Part shown: positions 1-8,174 of the stretch, in pieces
How the letters are laid out: every line of letters begins with the position of its first letter
How positions within the stretch are numbered: position 1 is the first letter of the stretch
NCBI RefSeq assembly: GCF_000495475.1
Contig: NZ_ASGZ01000059.1
Span: 1 to 55,371, forward strand
Length of the DNA: 55,371 bases
Source of the DNA: Candidatus Halobonum tyrrellensis G22
GTDB lineage: Archaea > Halobacteriota > Halobacteria > Halobacteriales > Haloferacaceae
Reading direction: 5' to 3'
Translations under genes and position numbers: made by a program
Notes under the pieces: generated by a model
What the model was told of the DNA's origin: nothing
Database searches by the model: none
The model's input: the letters and a program-made list of their open reading frames with translations, nothing else

Positions 1-1
1 C

Positions 2-337
2 GCCGACGAGGCGGGCGCGCGCGACGCCGGGAGCGTGGTCGTGCCGGCGACGGTCCGCGACGACCCCGTGGTGGCGGCGGTCGCCACCGGCGGCACCGCG
101 CCGGCGCTGTCGAGACACCTCCGGCGGACCATCGAGGCGGACCTCTCGGGGGCGGGCGCGATGGCCGACCTGCTGGGCGAGATACGCACGGACTTACGGG
201 CACGAGAGCTGTCCGAATCGGAGCGCCGTACGGCGATCAGGACCGTCGTCGAGAGCCCGGCGGTTTGGAAGGGTTTACAAGAGGGCGTCGCCAAGGGCCG
301 CCGAGAGGCAGAACGGGTCATGGAGGCGATCGAATGA
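2..337 (+). CDS. precorrin-2 dehydrogenase / siroheme synthase, C-terminal part (5' end outside window)
   Basis: The reading frame is open from base 2, so the gene starts upstream of the window. Visible residues include SVVVPATVRDD and a TGGTAPALSRHLR stretch, typical of the dimerisation half of CysG/Met8-type precorrin-2 dehydrogenases, followed by a helical C-terminus. The family oxidises precorrin-2 to sirohydrochlorin with NAD+ on the route to siroheme and archaeal heme. The stop codon overlaps the hemA start (ATGA, 334-337), so the two genes are probably translationally coupled, which fits one tetrapyrrole operon. The Rossmann domain is not visible, so catalytic residues cannot be checked. 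Confidence 0.85.
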   Translation, partial: ADEAGARDAGSVVVPATVRDDPVVAAVATGGTAPALSRHLRRTIEADLSGAGAMADLLGEIRTDLRARELSESERRTAIRTVVESPAVWKGLQEGVAKGRREAERVMEAIE

Positions 338-1650
338 CCGACGCGGGCGTCATCTCGGGGGTCACCGTGAGCCACACGCTCGCGAGCGTCGCCGAGATCG
401 AGTCCGCCGGCGGCGGCGCCGCCGTCCGCGAGACGGTCGCGGAGTTGCGCGCACGCGACGGCGTCACCGAGGCGTTCGCGCTGTCGACGTGCAACCGGGT
501 CGAGGCGTACGTCGTCACCGAGGACGCCGCCACCGGCCGCCGGGCGCTCGCGGAGTTCGCGCCCGACGTACGCGACGGCGCCGTGGTCCGTCTCGACCAC
601 GAGGAGTCGCTCCGGCACCTGATGCGGGTCGCCGCGGGGCTGGAGTCGCTGGTGCTCGGCGAGGACCAGATCCTCGGACAGGTCAAGCGCGCGCTCTCGG
701 AGTCGCGCGCGGCGGGCGGCATCGGGCCGGTGTTGGAGGAGGCGGTGATGAAGGCGGTCCACGTCGGCGAGCGGGCGCGCAGCGAGACCGCGATCAACGA
801 GGGGTCGCTCTCGCTGGGGTCGGCGGCGGTCGACCTGGCGGCCCGCGAGACCACGCTCGCGGGTGCGACCGCGCTCGTGGTCGGCGCGGGCGAGATGGGG
901 GCGCTCGCGGCGCGGGAACTCGACGACAGCCCGGTCGACCGGGTCGTCCTCGCCAACCGGACGCTCCCGCACGCCGAACACGTCGCCGCGGACCTCGACA
1001 CCGACGCGGTCGCGGTCGGTCTCGACGCCGCGCCGGCGGCGACCGACGAGGCCGACGTGGTGATCGCGGCGACGGCCGCGGACGGCTACGTCCTCGACGC
1101 GGGCGACCTCGCGGGCGCGGGCGAGACGGTCTGTATCGACCTGGGACAGCCGCGCGACGTTGACCCGGCGGCCGACGACGGCGCGGTCACGGTCCACGAC
1201 ATCGACGCGCTGGAGGCGGTGACCGCCGAGACGCGCACCCGCCGGCGCGCGGAGGCGGAGACGGTCGAGTCGATGATCGACGCGGAGTTCGACCGCCTGC
1301 TCGAGGCGTTCAAGCGCAAGCGCGCCGACGAGGCCATCTCGGCGATGTACGAGTCGGCCGAGCGCACCAAGGCCCGGGAGGTCGAGGAGGCGCTGACGAA
1401 ACTCGACGCCCAGGGAGGGCTGACGGCCGAACAGCGGGAGACGGTCGAGGGACTCGCGGACGCGCTGGTCGGCCAACTGCTCGCGGCGCCGACCCGGAGC
1501 CTCCGGGAGGCGGCCGCCGAGGACGACTGGAGCACCATCCACACTGCGATGCAGCTGTTCGACCCCGAGTTCGACCGCCCGTCGGTGACCGACGACGCCC
1601 CGAGCGGCGGACAGGGGGCGGCCGGCGTCTCCGAGCGCTCGGACGACTGA
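334..1650 (+). CDS. hemA: glutamyl-tRNA reductase
   Basis: This enzyme reduces glutamyl-tRNA(Glu) to glutamate-1-semialdehyde, the first step of C5-pathway tetrapyrrole synthesis. The 438-residue protein has the STCNRVEAY signature with catalytic Cys53, a GLESLVLGEDQILGQVK segment near residue 102, a Rossmann motif (LVVGAGEMG, about 181-189) and a helical dimerisation domain ending in an acidic tail. I chose the ATG at 334 because it overlaps the preceding stop in an ATGA junction and gives the normal family N-terminus. An in-frame start further upstream would overlap the previous gene by more than 70 bases. A hairpin with a T-run follows at 1703-1726. Confidence 0.97.
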   Translation: MTDAGVISGVTVSHTLASVAEIESAGGGAAVRETVAELRARDGVTEAFALSTCNRVEAYVVTEDAATGRRALAEFAPDVRDGAVVRLDHEESLRHLMRVAAGLESLVLGEDQILGQVKRALSESRAAGGIGPVLEEAVMKAVHVGERARSETAINEGSLSLGSAAVDLAARETTLAGATALVVGAGEMGALAARELDDSPVDRVVLANRTLPHAEHVAADLDTDAVAVGLDAAPAATDEADVVIAATAADGYVLDAGDLAGAGETVCIDLGQPRDVDPAADDGAVTVHDIDALEAVTAETRTRRRAEAETVESMIDAEFDRLLEAFKRKRADEAISAMYESAERTKAREVEEALTKLDAQGGLTAEQRETVEGLADALVGQLLAAPTRSLREAAAEDDWSTIHTAMQLFDPEFDRPSVTDDAPSGGQGAAGVSERSDD

Positions 1651-1702
1651 GGCGGCGCGTCCCGTACCGAGTCCGGTCGCGGCCGGCGGCCCGGTCCCCG
1701 CG

Positions 1703-1726
1703 GCCGACCCGGTCGGCGGTTTTTTT
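1703..1726 (+). terminator. hairpin plus T-run after hemA
   Basis: A 6-bp perfect stem (GCCGAC / GTCGGC, loop CCG) at 1703-1717 is followed by a run of seven T at 1720-1726. It lies about 50 bases after the hemA stop. T-runs are the main archaeal termination signal; the role of the hairpin is less certain. A 12-bp palindrome (CCCTCCGGAGGG, 1738-1749) follows, of unknown meaning. Confidence 0.55.
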
Positions 1727-1784
1727 AACGAGTACTCCCCTCCGGAGGGAAAGGGTGATGTGGTAGGGCGTCGCACAGGCGTGT

Positions 1785-2696
1785 ATGAGAGATCCGAGTA
1801 TGGGGGTCGCCAGTCTGCCGACGGCTCCCGTCGAACGGGGGGTGGAGTCGATCTGTCGCGCCGCGGACTGCGGGTATCCGGGGGTCGCCGTCGGCGTCGC
1901 GGTGCTCTGTCTCACGGCGGCGTTCCTGCTGTTGGGGGGAGCGGTCCTCGTGCGGCTGCGGGACGCGCAGGAGGCGGTCTCGACCGAACGCAGCCGGACC
2001 AGCGCCGAACGCGACGCGTTCGACCGGTTCAGGCGTCGCGTGGTCCGCCTCGACCCGGACACGCCACACCCGCCCGACCCGCCCTCGGCGGGCGGCGGGG
2101 TGCTGGCGACCGCCGGGTCGGCCGTCGAGGGCGCGAGCCTCGGGGACGCCCGGGAGGCGTACGCGGAGACGGTGATGGCGACGCCCCACTACGAGGAGGA
2201 GTACGACGAGTCGCTGCCCCAGAGTCTCGCCGCCGAGTTCGGCGACGGCGTCGCGGGCGCGATGGTCGGGGGCGGCGCGCTCACGCCACAGCTACGGTCG
2301 ACGCTGGTCGCGAGCGCCGAGCGCGCCCGCGAGGAGCGGGCAGAACTGCTGGCGGACCTCGACCGCGAGGAGGCGGGCATCGACGCCGCGAGCGACGTGC
2401 TCGCGCCGGCGGCCGACGCCGCCGCCGAGGTGACCGAGACCGACCTCGACTACTCCAGCTACACCGACCTGGTGGCCGACTACGAGCGGCTCGAGTGGCA
2501 CGAGAGGCGTATCGAGGCGCTCCTCCGCGACCGGCAGGCGACCGTCCACGACCGCGAGTCGGAGCGGCCCCACTGGTACGAGTACCTCTACGGCTGCCTC
2601 TCGTCGCCGTACCCCGTCGTCGGAGCGGCGACGGAGGCGCTGGTGGAGCTGTCGGCCGCGCGCGACCGGATCGCGAGCGCCGCGAGCAAGCGGTGA
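1785..2696 (+). CDS. haloarchaeal membrane protein with coiled-coil-like body, function unknown
   Basis: The 303-residue protein has one clear membrane segment near the N-terminus (about residues 32-58, ending LLLGGAVLVRL). A long charged, helix-rich domain follows, including a YEEEYDESLPQSLAAEFG stretch (about 133-150). The pattern resembles a haloarchaea-only family (I believe DUF7260) but I cannot confirm this. The likely topology is a single anchor with a cytoplasmic helical domain. A second in-frame ATG five codons later (1800) is also possible. The gene stands alone between the hemA terminator and a pterin dehydratase. Confidence 0.75.
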   Translation: MRDPSMGVASLPTAPVERGVESICRAADCGYPGVAVGVAVLCLTAAFLLLGGAVLVRLRDAQEAVSTERSRTSAERDAFDRFRRRVVRLDPDTPHPPDPPSAGGGVLATAGSAVEGASLGDAREAYAETVMATPHYEEEYDESLPQSLAAEFGDGVAGAMVGGGALTPQLRSTLVASAERAREERAELLADLDREEAGIDAASDVLAPAADAAAEVTETDLDYSSYTDLVADYERLEWHERRIEALLRDRQATVHDRESERPHWYEYLYGCLSSPYPVVGAATEALVELSAARDRIASAASKR

Positions 2697-2787
2697 GCGA
2701 CGGCCGCGGGTCGGCGTCGCCGTTCCCACTCGGCGGCCGGCGGACGCGCGGGAAGCGCTTTTGCCGGTCGGGTGCGTCCGTCCCGGT

Positions 2788-3066
2788 ATGGCCGACGTAC
2801 TCGACGACGACGAGATAGCCGACCGACTCCCCGACGGGTGGAGCTACGAGGGTGACGAGGTAGTCCGGACGTACGAGTTCGACTCCTACCTGGAGGGAGT
2901 CGGGTTCGCCGCCGGCGCGGGCGGACTCGCTCAGGAGGCGTTCCACCACCCGACGCTGACCGTCGAGTACGAGGAGGTGACGGTCGCGCTGACCAGCCAC
3001 GAGGCGGGCGGCGTCACCGACGACGACATCGACCTCGCCGAACGGCTCGACGAACTCGCCGACTGA
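2788..3066 (+). CDS. 4a-hydroxytetrahydrobiopterin dehydratase (pterin-4a-carbinolamine dehydratase)
   Basis: The 92-residue protein has the PCD/DCoH fold signature: IADRLPDGWSYEGDEVVRTYEFDS at the N-terminus (read in two halves), FHHPTLTVEYEEVTVALTSH with the paired catalytic histidines near residues 59-60, and HEAGGVTDDDIDLAERLDEL at the end. The family dehydrates 4a-hydroxy-tetrahydropterin formed by aromatic amino-acid hydroxylases. The ATG at 2788 is chosen because the family N-terminus begins there. The next gene starts four bases after the stop, suggesting co-transcription. Confidence 0.93.
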   Translation: MADVLDDDEIADRLPDGWSYEGDEVVRTYEFDSYLEGVGFAAGAGGLAQEAFHHPTLTVEYEEVTVALTSHEAGGVTDDDIDLAERLDELAD

Positions 3067-3070
3067 CGCC

Positions 3071-3442
3071 GTGGACGCCGCGTACGTCTTCCGGGTCCGG
3101 TTCACCCTCTCGCCGCGGCGGGTCGAGTTGGACCCCGACGAGTTCGAGACCACCGTCAGGCTCCCGGCGCCGCGGCCCGGGACCGACGGCTGGCTGCTGT
3201 TCCGCGACGCGCTCTGGCGGGGGGAGGCGAACGACGCGACCCACGCGCGCGACCTGATACGCGACCGCCTCCCGGAGGGGGTGGAGGTGCTGTCGGCGAC
3301 GTTCAGCGAGTTCGAGACCGACCCCGAGTACCGCGAGGCGCTCGAAGCGGCGGTGGAAGCCGACCTGACGGCGTTCCGCGCCGACTCGGCGCGCGAGGCG
3401 CTCCACAAGTACTTCGGCTCCTCCATCCACGTCCGCGAGTGA
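3071..3442 (+). CDS. LWR-salt family haloarchaeal protein
   Basis: The 123-residue protein starts with GTG four bases after the pterin dehydratase stop. It carries the RDALWRGEANDATHARDLI stretch (about residues 45-63) that I recognise as the Leu-Trp-Arg signature of a small conserved haloarchaeal family known as LWR-salt. The rest is a mixed alpha/beta acidic protein ending FGSSIHVRE. No catalytic motif is visible and the function is unknown. The family name is from memory. Confidence 0.8.
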   Translation: MDAAYVFRVRFTLSPRRVELDPDEFETTVRLPAPRPGTDGWLLFRDALWRGEANDATHARDLIRDRLPEGVEVLSATFSEFETDPEYREALEAAVEADLTAFRADSAREALHKYFGSSIHVRE

Positions 3443-3596
3443 CCCGAGACCCGTCCCGACGGGTAGGTGGCCGCTACGCGGTCGCGCACCGCAGTACGAC
3501 CCGAATACTTACTACGTACCGCCGCGTGGTATATGTTCTCGGGGCACACGGGAGGAAGGTACTTCCCACCCTGTCCCGTAGGAGGTTCCCCAAGTG

Positions 3597-4325
3597 ATGG
3601 TCCCCGACGCGTACGACTTCTGGCTGTTCGACCTCGACGGCACGGTCGTCGATGCGGAGTGGGCGTACACCCGCGAGGTGTTCGACCGGGTGGGCGACAG
3701 GCTCGGCCGGCGGTTCACCGACCGGCAGGCCGAACTCCTCTGGCACGGGTTGACGGGCGCGCGCGACCCGTTGCTCCGCGAGTGGGGAGTCGACCCCGAG
3801 GAGTTCTGGCCGGCCTTCCACGCCGTCGAGGATCCGCGGTCGCGCGCGGAGGCGACGTACCTCCACGACGACGCGGCACGGCTGCTCCGCTCGCTCCGCG
3901 GGCGTGACGTGCCGGTCGGCGTCGTCACCCACTGTGCGGAGTTCCTCGCGCGTCCCGTCCTCGACCACCTCGGCGTGGGCGACTGGTTCGACACGGTCCT
4001 CTGCTGTTCGAACGAGACGGGGTGGAAGCCCGACCCCGGGCCGGTCGAACTCGCCATGGAGGCGATGGGGGTCGACCCGGCCGCCGGGCGCGGGGTCCTC
4101 CTCGGCGACGGCGCGAGCGACGTGGGAGCGGCGTGGAACGCGGGACTCGACGCGGTCCACGTCGAGCGGCACGGCTACGAGCGGCGGGGGCGGTGCGTCC
4201 GCGCGGACCACCGCGTGACCGACTTCGACCAACTCCCGCGGGCGGGCGACGTCCCGGCGGGGCGCGGACCCGCCGCGACCGACGGCGGCGAGACGGGCGT
4301 CGACGCGGCCGACGACCGGCCGTAG
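3597..4325 (+). CDS. HAD-superfamily hydrolase (phosphoglycolate-phosphatase-like)
   Basis: The 242-residue protein has HAD motif I FDLDGTVVD with nucleophile Asp12 and acid Asp14. Motif II-type VVTHC lies near residue 105, a conserved lysine in GWKPDPGPV near 145, and motif III/IV GDGASDVGAAWNAGL near residue 165. The helical cap between motifs I and II is typical of small-metabolite phosphatases. A strong GGAGG lies about 12 bases upstream of the ATG. A GTG one codon earlier (3594) is possible but less likely. The substrate cannot be told. The C-terminal 25 residues are acidic and low in complexity. Confidence 0.9.
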   Translation: MVPDAYDFWLFDLDGTVVDAEWAYTREVFDRVGDRLGRRFTDRQAELLWHGLTGARDPLLREWGVDPEEFWPAFHAVEDPRSRAEATYLHDDAARLLRSLRGRDVPVGVVTHCAEFLARPVLDHLGVGDWFDTVLCCSNETGWKPDPGPVELAMEAMGVDPAAGRGVLLGDGASDVGAAWNAGLDAVHVERHGYERRGRCVRADHRVTDFDQLPRAGDVPAGRGPAATDGGETGVDAADDRP

Positions 4326-4445
4326 CGCCGGCGCGCGACCGACCGGGACCGACGCTCCCGGTCGGTCGGCCCGCCTCGTCGACACGGTCCGCGAGGGGGA
4401 GCTACCGCCGACGACCGAGCGGCGACGACGCGACCCGCGACTCCG

Positions 4446-4859
4446 TCAGCCGAGTCGCTCGTCGAGTATCAGCCGCGTCTTCGTCCCCTCGACCTCCGGG
4501 AGTTCGCGCGAGCGCGTGATGAGTTCGTTCACCGCGCGGGTGTCGACGGCGTCGACGATCATCACGACGTCCTCCTCGCCGGAGACCTGCCAGACGAAGT
4601 CGACCTCCTCCCACTCCGCCAACTCCTCCGAGACCGCGCTGGTGTTGACGTTCATGTCGACGGAGATCTCGATCATCGCCTTCACGTTGCCCGTGCGCGT
4701 GTTGATGGTGAACCGCTCGATCACGCCCTCGTCGGTCATGCGGTCGACGCGATTGCGTACGGTCCCCTCGCTCGTCCCGACCCGTTCTGCGATCTCCGTG
4801 TACGGGGTGCGCGCGTCCCGTCGGAGCAGGTTCAGGATGCGCCTGTCGAGGTCGTCCAT
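4446..4859 (-). CDS. Lrp/AsnC-family transcription regulator
   Basis: The 137-residue protein has the two-part Lrp layout. An N-terminal winged helix-turn-helix begins DDLDRRILNLLRRDARTPYTEIAERVG and has a recognition helix in GTSEGTVRNRVDRM (about residues 27-41). A C-terminal RAM/ligand-binding domain includes WQVSGEEDVVMIVDAVDT. Proteins of this type sense amino acids and bind palindromic operators. The gene is divergent from carA, and a perfect palindrome (4891-4905) sits between the two starts, so autoregulation and carA control are plausible inferences. Confidence 0.93.
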   Translation of the reverse strand: MDDLDRRILNLLRRDARTPYTEIAERVGTSEGTVRNRVDRMTDEGVIERFTINTRTGNVKAMIEISVDMNVNTSAVSEELAEWEEVDFVWQVSGEEDVVMIVDAVDTRAVNELITRSRELPEVEGTKTRLILDERLG

Positions 4860-4890
4860 GCGCCGTGGTGACGCCCCGGTGCCTTACCGA

Positions 4891-4905
4891 TTACGAATTT
4901 CGTAA
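4891..4905. promoter_or_regulatory. palindromic operator candidate between lrp-type gene and carA
   Basis: TTACGAATTTCGTAA is a perfect 7-bp inverted repeat around one central base. It lies 32 bases upstream of the regulator's ATG, next to where the minus-strand TATA box is expected, and about 20 bases upstream of the carA TATA-like box. The location and symmetry fit an Lrp dimer site. A related half-site (TCTCGTAA) sits immediately before the carA ATG. Confidence 0.6.
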
Positions 4906-4924
4906 CTCACCTTCGAACGACGCA

Positions 4925-4931
4925 CTTATGG
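4925..4931 (+). promoter_or_regulatory. TATA-like box of carA
   Basis: CTTATGG lies 25-31 bases upstream of the carA ATG in otherwise GC-rich sequence. This is the spacing expected for a leaderless haloarchaeal transcript starting at or just before the ATG. No Shine-Dalgarno sequence precedes the ATG. Confidence 0.5.
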
Positions 4932-4955
4932 TGGCGGGCGCGTGCGTATCTCGTA

Positions 4956-6020
4956 ATGGCGGACGCCTACGTCGCGCTGGCGGACGGCCGGGTCTTCGAG
5001 GCCCGCGCCCGTGCGCCCGGCCGCACACGTGGTGAACTGGTGTTCACGACCGCGTACACGGGGTACGAGGAGTCGCTGACGGACCCCTCCTACGAGGAGC
5101 AGGTCCTCACGTTCTCCTACCCGTTGATCGGGAACTACGGCGTCCGAGAGGAGCGATTCGAGTCGGACCGGGTCCACCCCACGGCCGCGGTGGCCCGCGA
5201 GATGACCGACGACGTGGCCGCGTGGCTCGAAGCCGAGGGCGTCCCGGCGGTCGACCACCTCGACACGCGCGAACTCGTCACCTCGGTCCGCGAGGAGGGG
5301 GCGATGGCGTGCGGCATCGCCGCCGGTCCCGACGCCACGCCCGAGGCCGCCGAGGAGGAACTCGCCGCCTGCAAGGGGATGTCCGACCACGTCGACATCG
5401 GCAAGCAGGTGTCGACCGACGAGTCGTACACGGTCGAGGGCGGCGGCGAGTTCGACGTCGCGCTGGTCGACTGCGGCGCGAAGGGGTCGATCACCTCGTC
5501 GCTGGCCGACCGCGGCGCGGACGTCCACGTCCTCCCGTACGACGCCACCGTCGACGACGTCGAGGCCGTCGACGCCGACGTGCTGTTCGTCTCGAACGGC
5601 CCCGGCGACCCCGCCAACTTCGAGGCCGCACAGGAGCTCGTCGAGGCGTTCGCGGGCGAACTCCCGCTGGCGGGCATCTGTCTCGGCCAGCAGATCGTCG
5701 CGCGGGCGTTCGGCGGCGAGACCGAGAAGATGGCGTTCGGCCACCGCGGCGTCAACCAACCCGTCCGCGACCTCGACTCGGGCAAGGTCGTGATGACGAC
5801 GCAGAACCACGGCTACTCCGTCGCCGACCCCGGGAGCCTCGACGTGACGCAGGTGAACGTCAACGACGACACCGCCGAGGGGCTGGCGAGCGACGACGAG
5901 AGCGTGATCACCCGGCAGTACCACCCCGAGGCGAACCCGGGACCGCACGACTCGCTGGGCTTCTTCGACGAGGTGCGCGACCTCGCGGAGCGAACCCACT
6001 CGCCCGTGACCGCCGACTAG
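4956..6020 (+). CDS. carA: carbamoyl-phosphate synthase small (glutaminase) subunit
   Basis: This subunit hydrolyses glutamine and channels ammonia to CarB for carbamoyl phosphate (arginine and pyrimidine synthesis). The 354-residue protein has the N-terminal CPSase small-chain domain (VFTTAYTGYEESLTDPSY, about 29-46) and a class I glutamine amidotransferase domain. The triad is visible: Cys242 in LAGICLGQQ, and His323 and Glu325 in YHPEANPGPHD. Length is normal. No carB gene is in this window; the DNA directly downstream is an inserted mobile element. A divergent Lrp-type regulator and palindrome upstream suggest amino-acid-responsive control. Confidence 0.97.
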   Translation: MADAYVALADGRVFEARARAPGRTRGELVFTTAYTGYEESLTDPSYEEQVLTFSYPLIGNYGVREERFESDRVHPTAAVAREMTDDVAAWLEAEGVPAVDHLDTRELVTSVREEGAMACGIAAGPDATPEAAEEELAACKGMSDHVDIGKQVSTDESYTVEGGGEFDVALVDCGAKGSITSSLADRGADVHVLPYDATVDDVEAVDADVLFVSNGPGDPANFEAAQELVEAFAGELPLAGICLGQQIVARAFGGETEKMAFGHRGVNQPVRDLDSGKVVMTTQNHGYSVADPGSLDVTQVNVNDDTAEGLASDDESVITRQYHPEANPGPHDSLGFFDEVRDLAERTHSPVTAD

Positions 6021-6061
6021 CAGACGAACCCGAACCTCTTTTCGCGGGGGCCTCCTCGCTC

Positions 6062-6078
6062 GCGCGGCTTCGCCGCGC
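6062..6078. terminator. GC-rich hairpin downstream of carA
   Basis: GCGCGGC / GCCGCGC arms (7 bp) around a TTC loop lie in a CGCTCG-rich stretch about 40 bases after the carA stop. A short T-run (CCTCTTTTCG) precedes it. It may be a transcript-end structure or a common dispersed haloarchaeal hairpin. Only the symmetry is certain. Confidence 0.35.
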
Positions 6079-6104
6079 TCGCTCGTCGATCCCCGCCAAA
6101 ACCC

Positions 6105-6126
6105 GTTCATGCGGCTTTGTTGAAAT
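6105..6126. repeat. left end of mobile element: 8-bp target duplication plus 14-bp terminal inverted repeat
   Basis: GTTCATGC (6105-6112) is repeated exactly at 8189-8196. It is followed directly by the left terminal inverted repeat GGCTTTGTTGAAAT (6113-6126). The right end, read on the minus strand, is GGCTCTGTTGAAAT, a 13/14 match. An 8-bp target duplication is what I recall for ISH1-type members of the IS5 family. Confidence 0.85.
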
Positions 6127-6164
6127 CCTCAGAGAGTTACATGTTCGTCTTGTAATTCCACGAG

Positions 6165-6984
6165 ATGAAGGCCCTCCCGAAGTCGCAGATTCTCCGGTTT
6201 ACCGAGAAGGCGATCCATCTGGCACGTCGAGCCGTCTCTCGATACCCCTCGAAGTTCTCGAAGCATCGCTATACACTTCCCAGCACGTTGTTTTGATCTG
6301 TCTCAAAGTTCGGAAGAACACGACCTATCGTGGGCTACTTGACGAACTGATCGAAATGTAACGCATCCGCCGTTTTCTTGGACTAACCGAACTTCCTACA
6401 CCATCAACCTCTGTAAGGCGTTCAACCGGCTTGATATGGACGTATGGCGTACTATATTGACTCTCTCAGCAACGCTACTTCCGACGAGCGGCGTTGTTGA
6501 AGTTGATTCGTCAGGATTCGACCGCAGTCACGCCTCGAAACACTACACGAAACGAGCTGAACTCACGATTCAGCAGCTTAAAGTGACGCTACTGGTCGAT
6601 ACGGAGGTGAACGCAATCCTCGATGTCCACGTGACGACGACACGAAAGCACGATAGCCAGATCGCCCCGTCGCTGATCAAGCGCAATCCCGAGAGTATCG
6701 ATACTCTGCTCGGTGACAAGGGGTATGACGACCAGAAGATCAGACGGCTTGCCCGTCAACGTGAGGTTCGCCCAGTGATCAAGCATCGTGAGTTTACATC
6801 ACTTCATGAGGCATGGAACGCACGCTTAGACACTGATCTCTACGGCCAACGGAGTCAATCCGAGACTGTCAACTCAACGCTCAAACGAAAATACGGTGCG
6901 TTCGTCCGCTCACGACAATGGTGGAAACAGTTCCGTGAACTCACCACCGCCTGTCTCAGTCACAACATCGACCGATCACTCTGA
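6165..6984 (+). pseudogene. IS5-family transposase, decayed (two frameshifts and one stop)
   Basis: Pieced together, the protein reads MKALPKSQILRFTEKA at the start. It continues through HVVLICLKVRKNTTYRGLLDEL, LCKAFNRLDM, VDSSGFDRSHASKHYTKR, LGDKGYDDQKIRRLARQ and SQSETVNSTLKRKYGAF (each read as a separate stretch). This order is typical of haloarchaeal IS5-type DDE transposases; the catalytic carboxylates lie around VDSSGFD, GDKGYDD and SQSETVNSTLKRK. Damage: one base lost near 6275 (CCC run, before the QHVV segment), a TAA at 6359-6361 where a sense codon is expected, and one base lost near 6409. The last 182 codons (from 6436) are intact. The protein would be inactive unless recoded. Confidence 0.9.
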
Positions 6985-7005
6985 GCGGTCAATACAGGGC
7001 TTGGG

Positions 7006-7854
7006 TCAGGCGGCCCGTTCGTACAGACGGTATCGCGCCACGCAGTGGACAGCGAAGGTGATCCCGATTAGCAGGACTGGCAGCGCGACAAGGACGACTC
7101 CGACCCCCACCATTACAAGACCCAGCGAAAAGGCGAAAATCAACGAGGGAACGCCAACGAAAATAATCGCGCCGCCGATAAAGGTTGCGAGACCGAGCAC
7201 GACGAGAACTCCGAAACAGAGCGCTTGGAGCGCCAAGACCGCACCCTTCGTGGTGAAGGCCAGTCCGAAGGCGCGCCGGACGCTCGAAACAAACCCCCGG
7301 TTCTCGAAGACGATCACAGGGACGACGTAGAAGGTCACGACGGTCCAGCCGAACGTCGAGCCGACAAGGGCCACGATTCCGGTCGGCTCCTCGTCCAGCG
7401 GACCGCCGTGGAACGCTTCGGCAAGTATGAAGACGACGAGTGTGATAGCCGAAAGTCCGACGACTGCCGTCACCCCCCACAGCACGAGGGGGCGCAACCG
7501 CGAGCCCGTTTGCCGGAGCGCTCCCCGGAACGTTCGGTTCCCTCCCGTACTCTGACGGGCGACCAGTTCGACGCCCGCGGCAACGGCGAGGGTGAACATC
7601 GGCTGCCACAGCACGAGCGCCTCCGGATCGACAGCCTCCCGGAGCAACGGGATCGAGATTTCGGTCCGCGAGAGCCCGACCACGGCTCCCCCCGTCACTG
7701 CCACCGGAACAGTGAAGATCACGAGCAGTTCGATCAGCAGAACGCGGTCCGAGAGTACCTGTTTGACCGCACGATGGGTCTCGACAAGCCCCGCACGAAC
7801 GCCCGGCGGATCGGGATCCGGGGAGCCGTCGGTGGCGTCTGAGTGGGTCGTCAT
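7006..7854 (-). CDS. multi-pass membrane protein carried by the IS element (DUF6159-like)
   Basis: The 282-residue protein has about six membrane segments: LIELLVIFTVPVAVTGGAVV, LWQPMFTLAVAAGVELV, LVLWGVTAVVGLSAITLVVF, STFGWTVVTFYVVPVIVF and two or three more toward the C-terminus. The VVPVIVFENRGFVSSVRRAF stretch resembles membrane proteins of the DUF6159 type; this is a weak recognition. No enzyme motif is seen. I chose the ATG at 7854 because a TATA-like AAGCTTAT lies about 55 bases upstream. An upstream start at 7986 would add 44 poorly folded residues. Codon use is more AT-rich than in neighbouring host genes. It sits between two copies of the same IS 3' end. Confidence 0.75.
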   Translation of the reverse strand: MTTHSDATDGSPDPDPPGVRAGLVETHRAVKQVLSDRVLLIELLVIFTVPVAVTGGAVVGLSRTEISIPLLREAVDPEALVLWQPMFTLAVAAGVELVARQSTGGNRTFRGALRQTGSRLRPLVLWGVTAVVGLSAITLVVFILAEAFHGGPLDEEPTGIVALVGSTFGWTVVTFYVVPVIVFENRGFVSSVRRAFGLAFTTKGAVLALQALCFGVLVVLGLATFIGGAIIFVGVPSLIFAFSLGLVMVGVGVVLVALPVLLIGITFAVHCVARYRLYERAA

Positions 7855-8025
7855 CGCGGCGGCTCTGAATTCGACATACACCCCAGCGTCAGTCTCACCG
7901 AGGAAGATAAGCTTAGCCGGCGAGAGTACCGTCGTGACGACGGCACGTCTACGGCTAGTACGATCCTCGAAAAACTCACACTCCACTTAATAAATAAGAC
8001 AATAATATAACTTGGGGTTGGACGG

Positions 8026-8122
8026 CCAGAGCTCAAGTCACGATATTGGCACAAACAGTTCCGTGAACTCACTATTGTATGTCTCGTTCAAAGTATCGAC
8101 CGATCACTCTGAGCGGTCAATA
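8026..8122 (+). repeat. second, partial copy of the IS transposase 3' end
   Basis: This stretch matches the transposase end at about 6899-6994. A 20-base exact match (8053-8072 with 6925-6944) and a 28-base exact match (8095-8122 with 6967-6994, spanning the TGA stop) sit in the same order and strand. In translation both copies give an RELT...IDRSL ending. After 8122 the sequence runs about 50 bases to the right inverted repeat, so this copy keeps the true right end of the IS. Confidence 0.85.
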
Positions 8123-8174
8123 TACATCTCTCATCGATCGGATGTTTCAGATGAGAATATATCTGAAGAAGATA

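Noticed and set aside
6021-6104. Expected carB just downstream of carA
   Set aside because: The DNA after carA is the hairpin and then the mobile element. No large-subunit sequence is visible, and I recall carA and carB being separate in some haloarchaea, so no loss is claimed.
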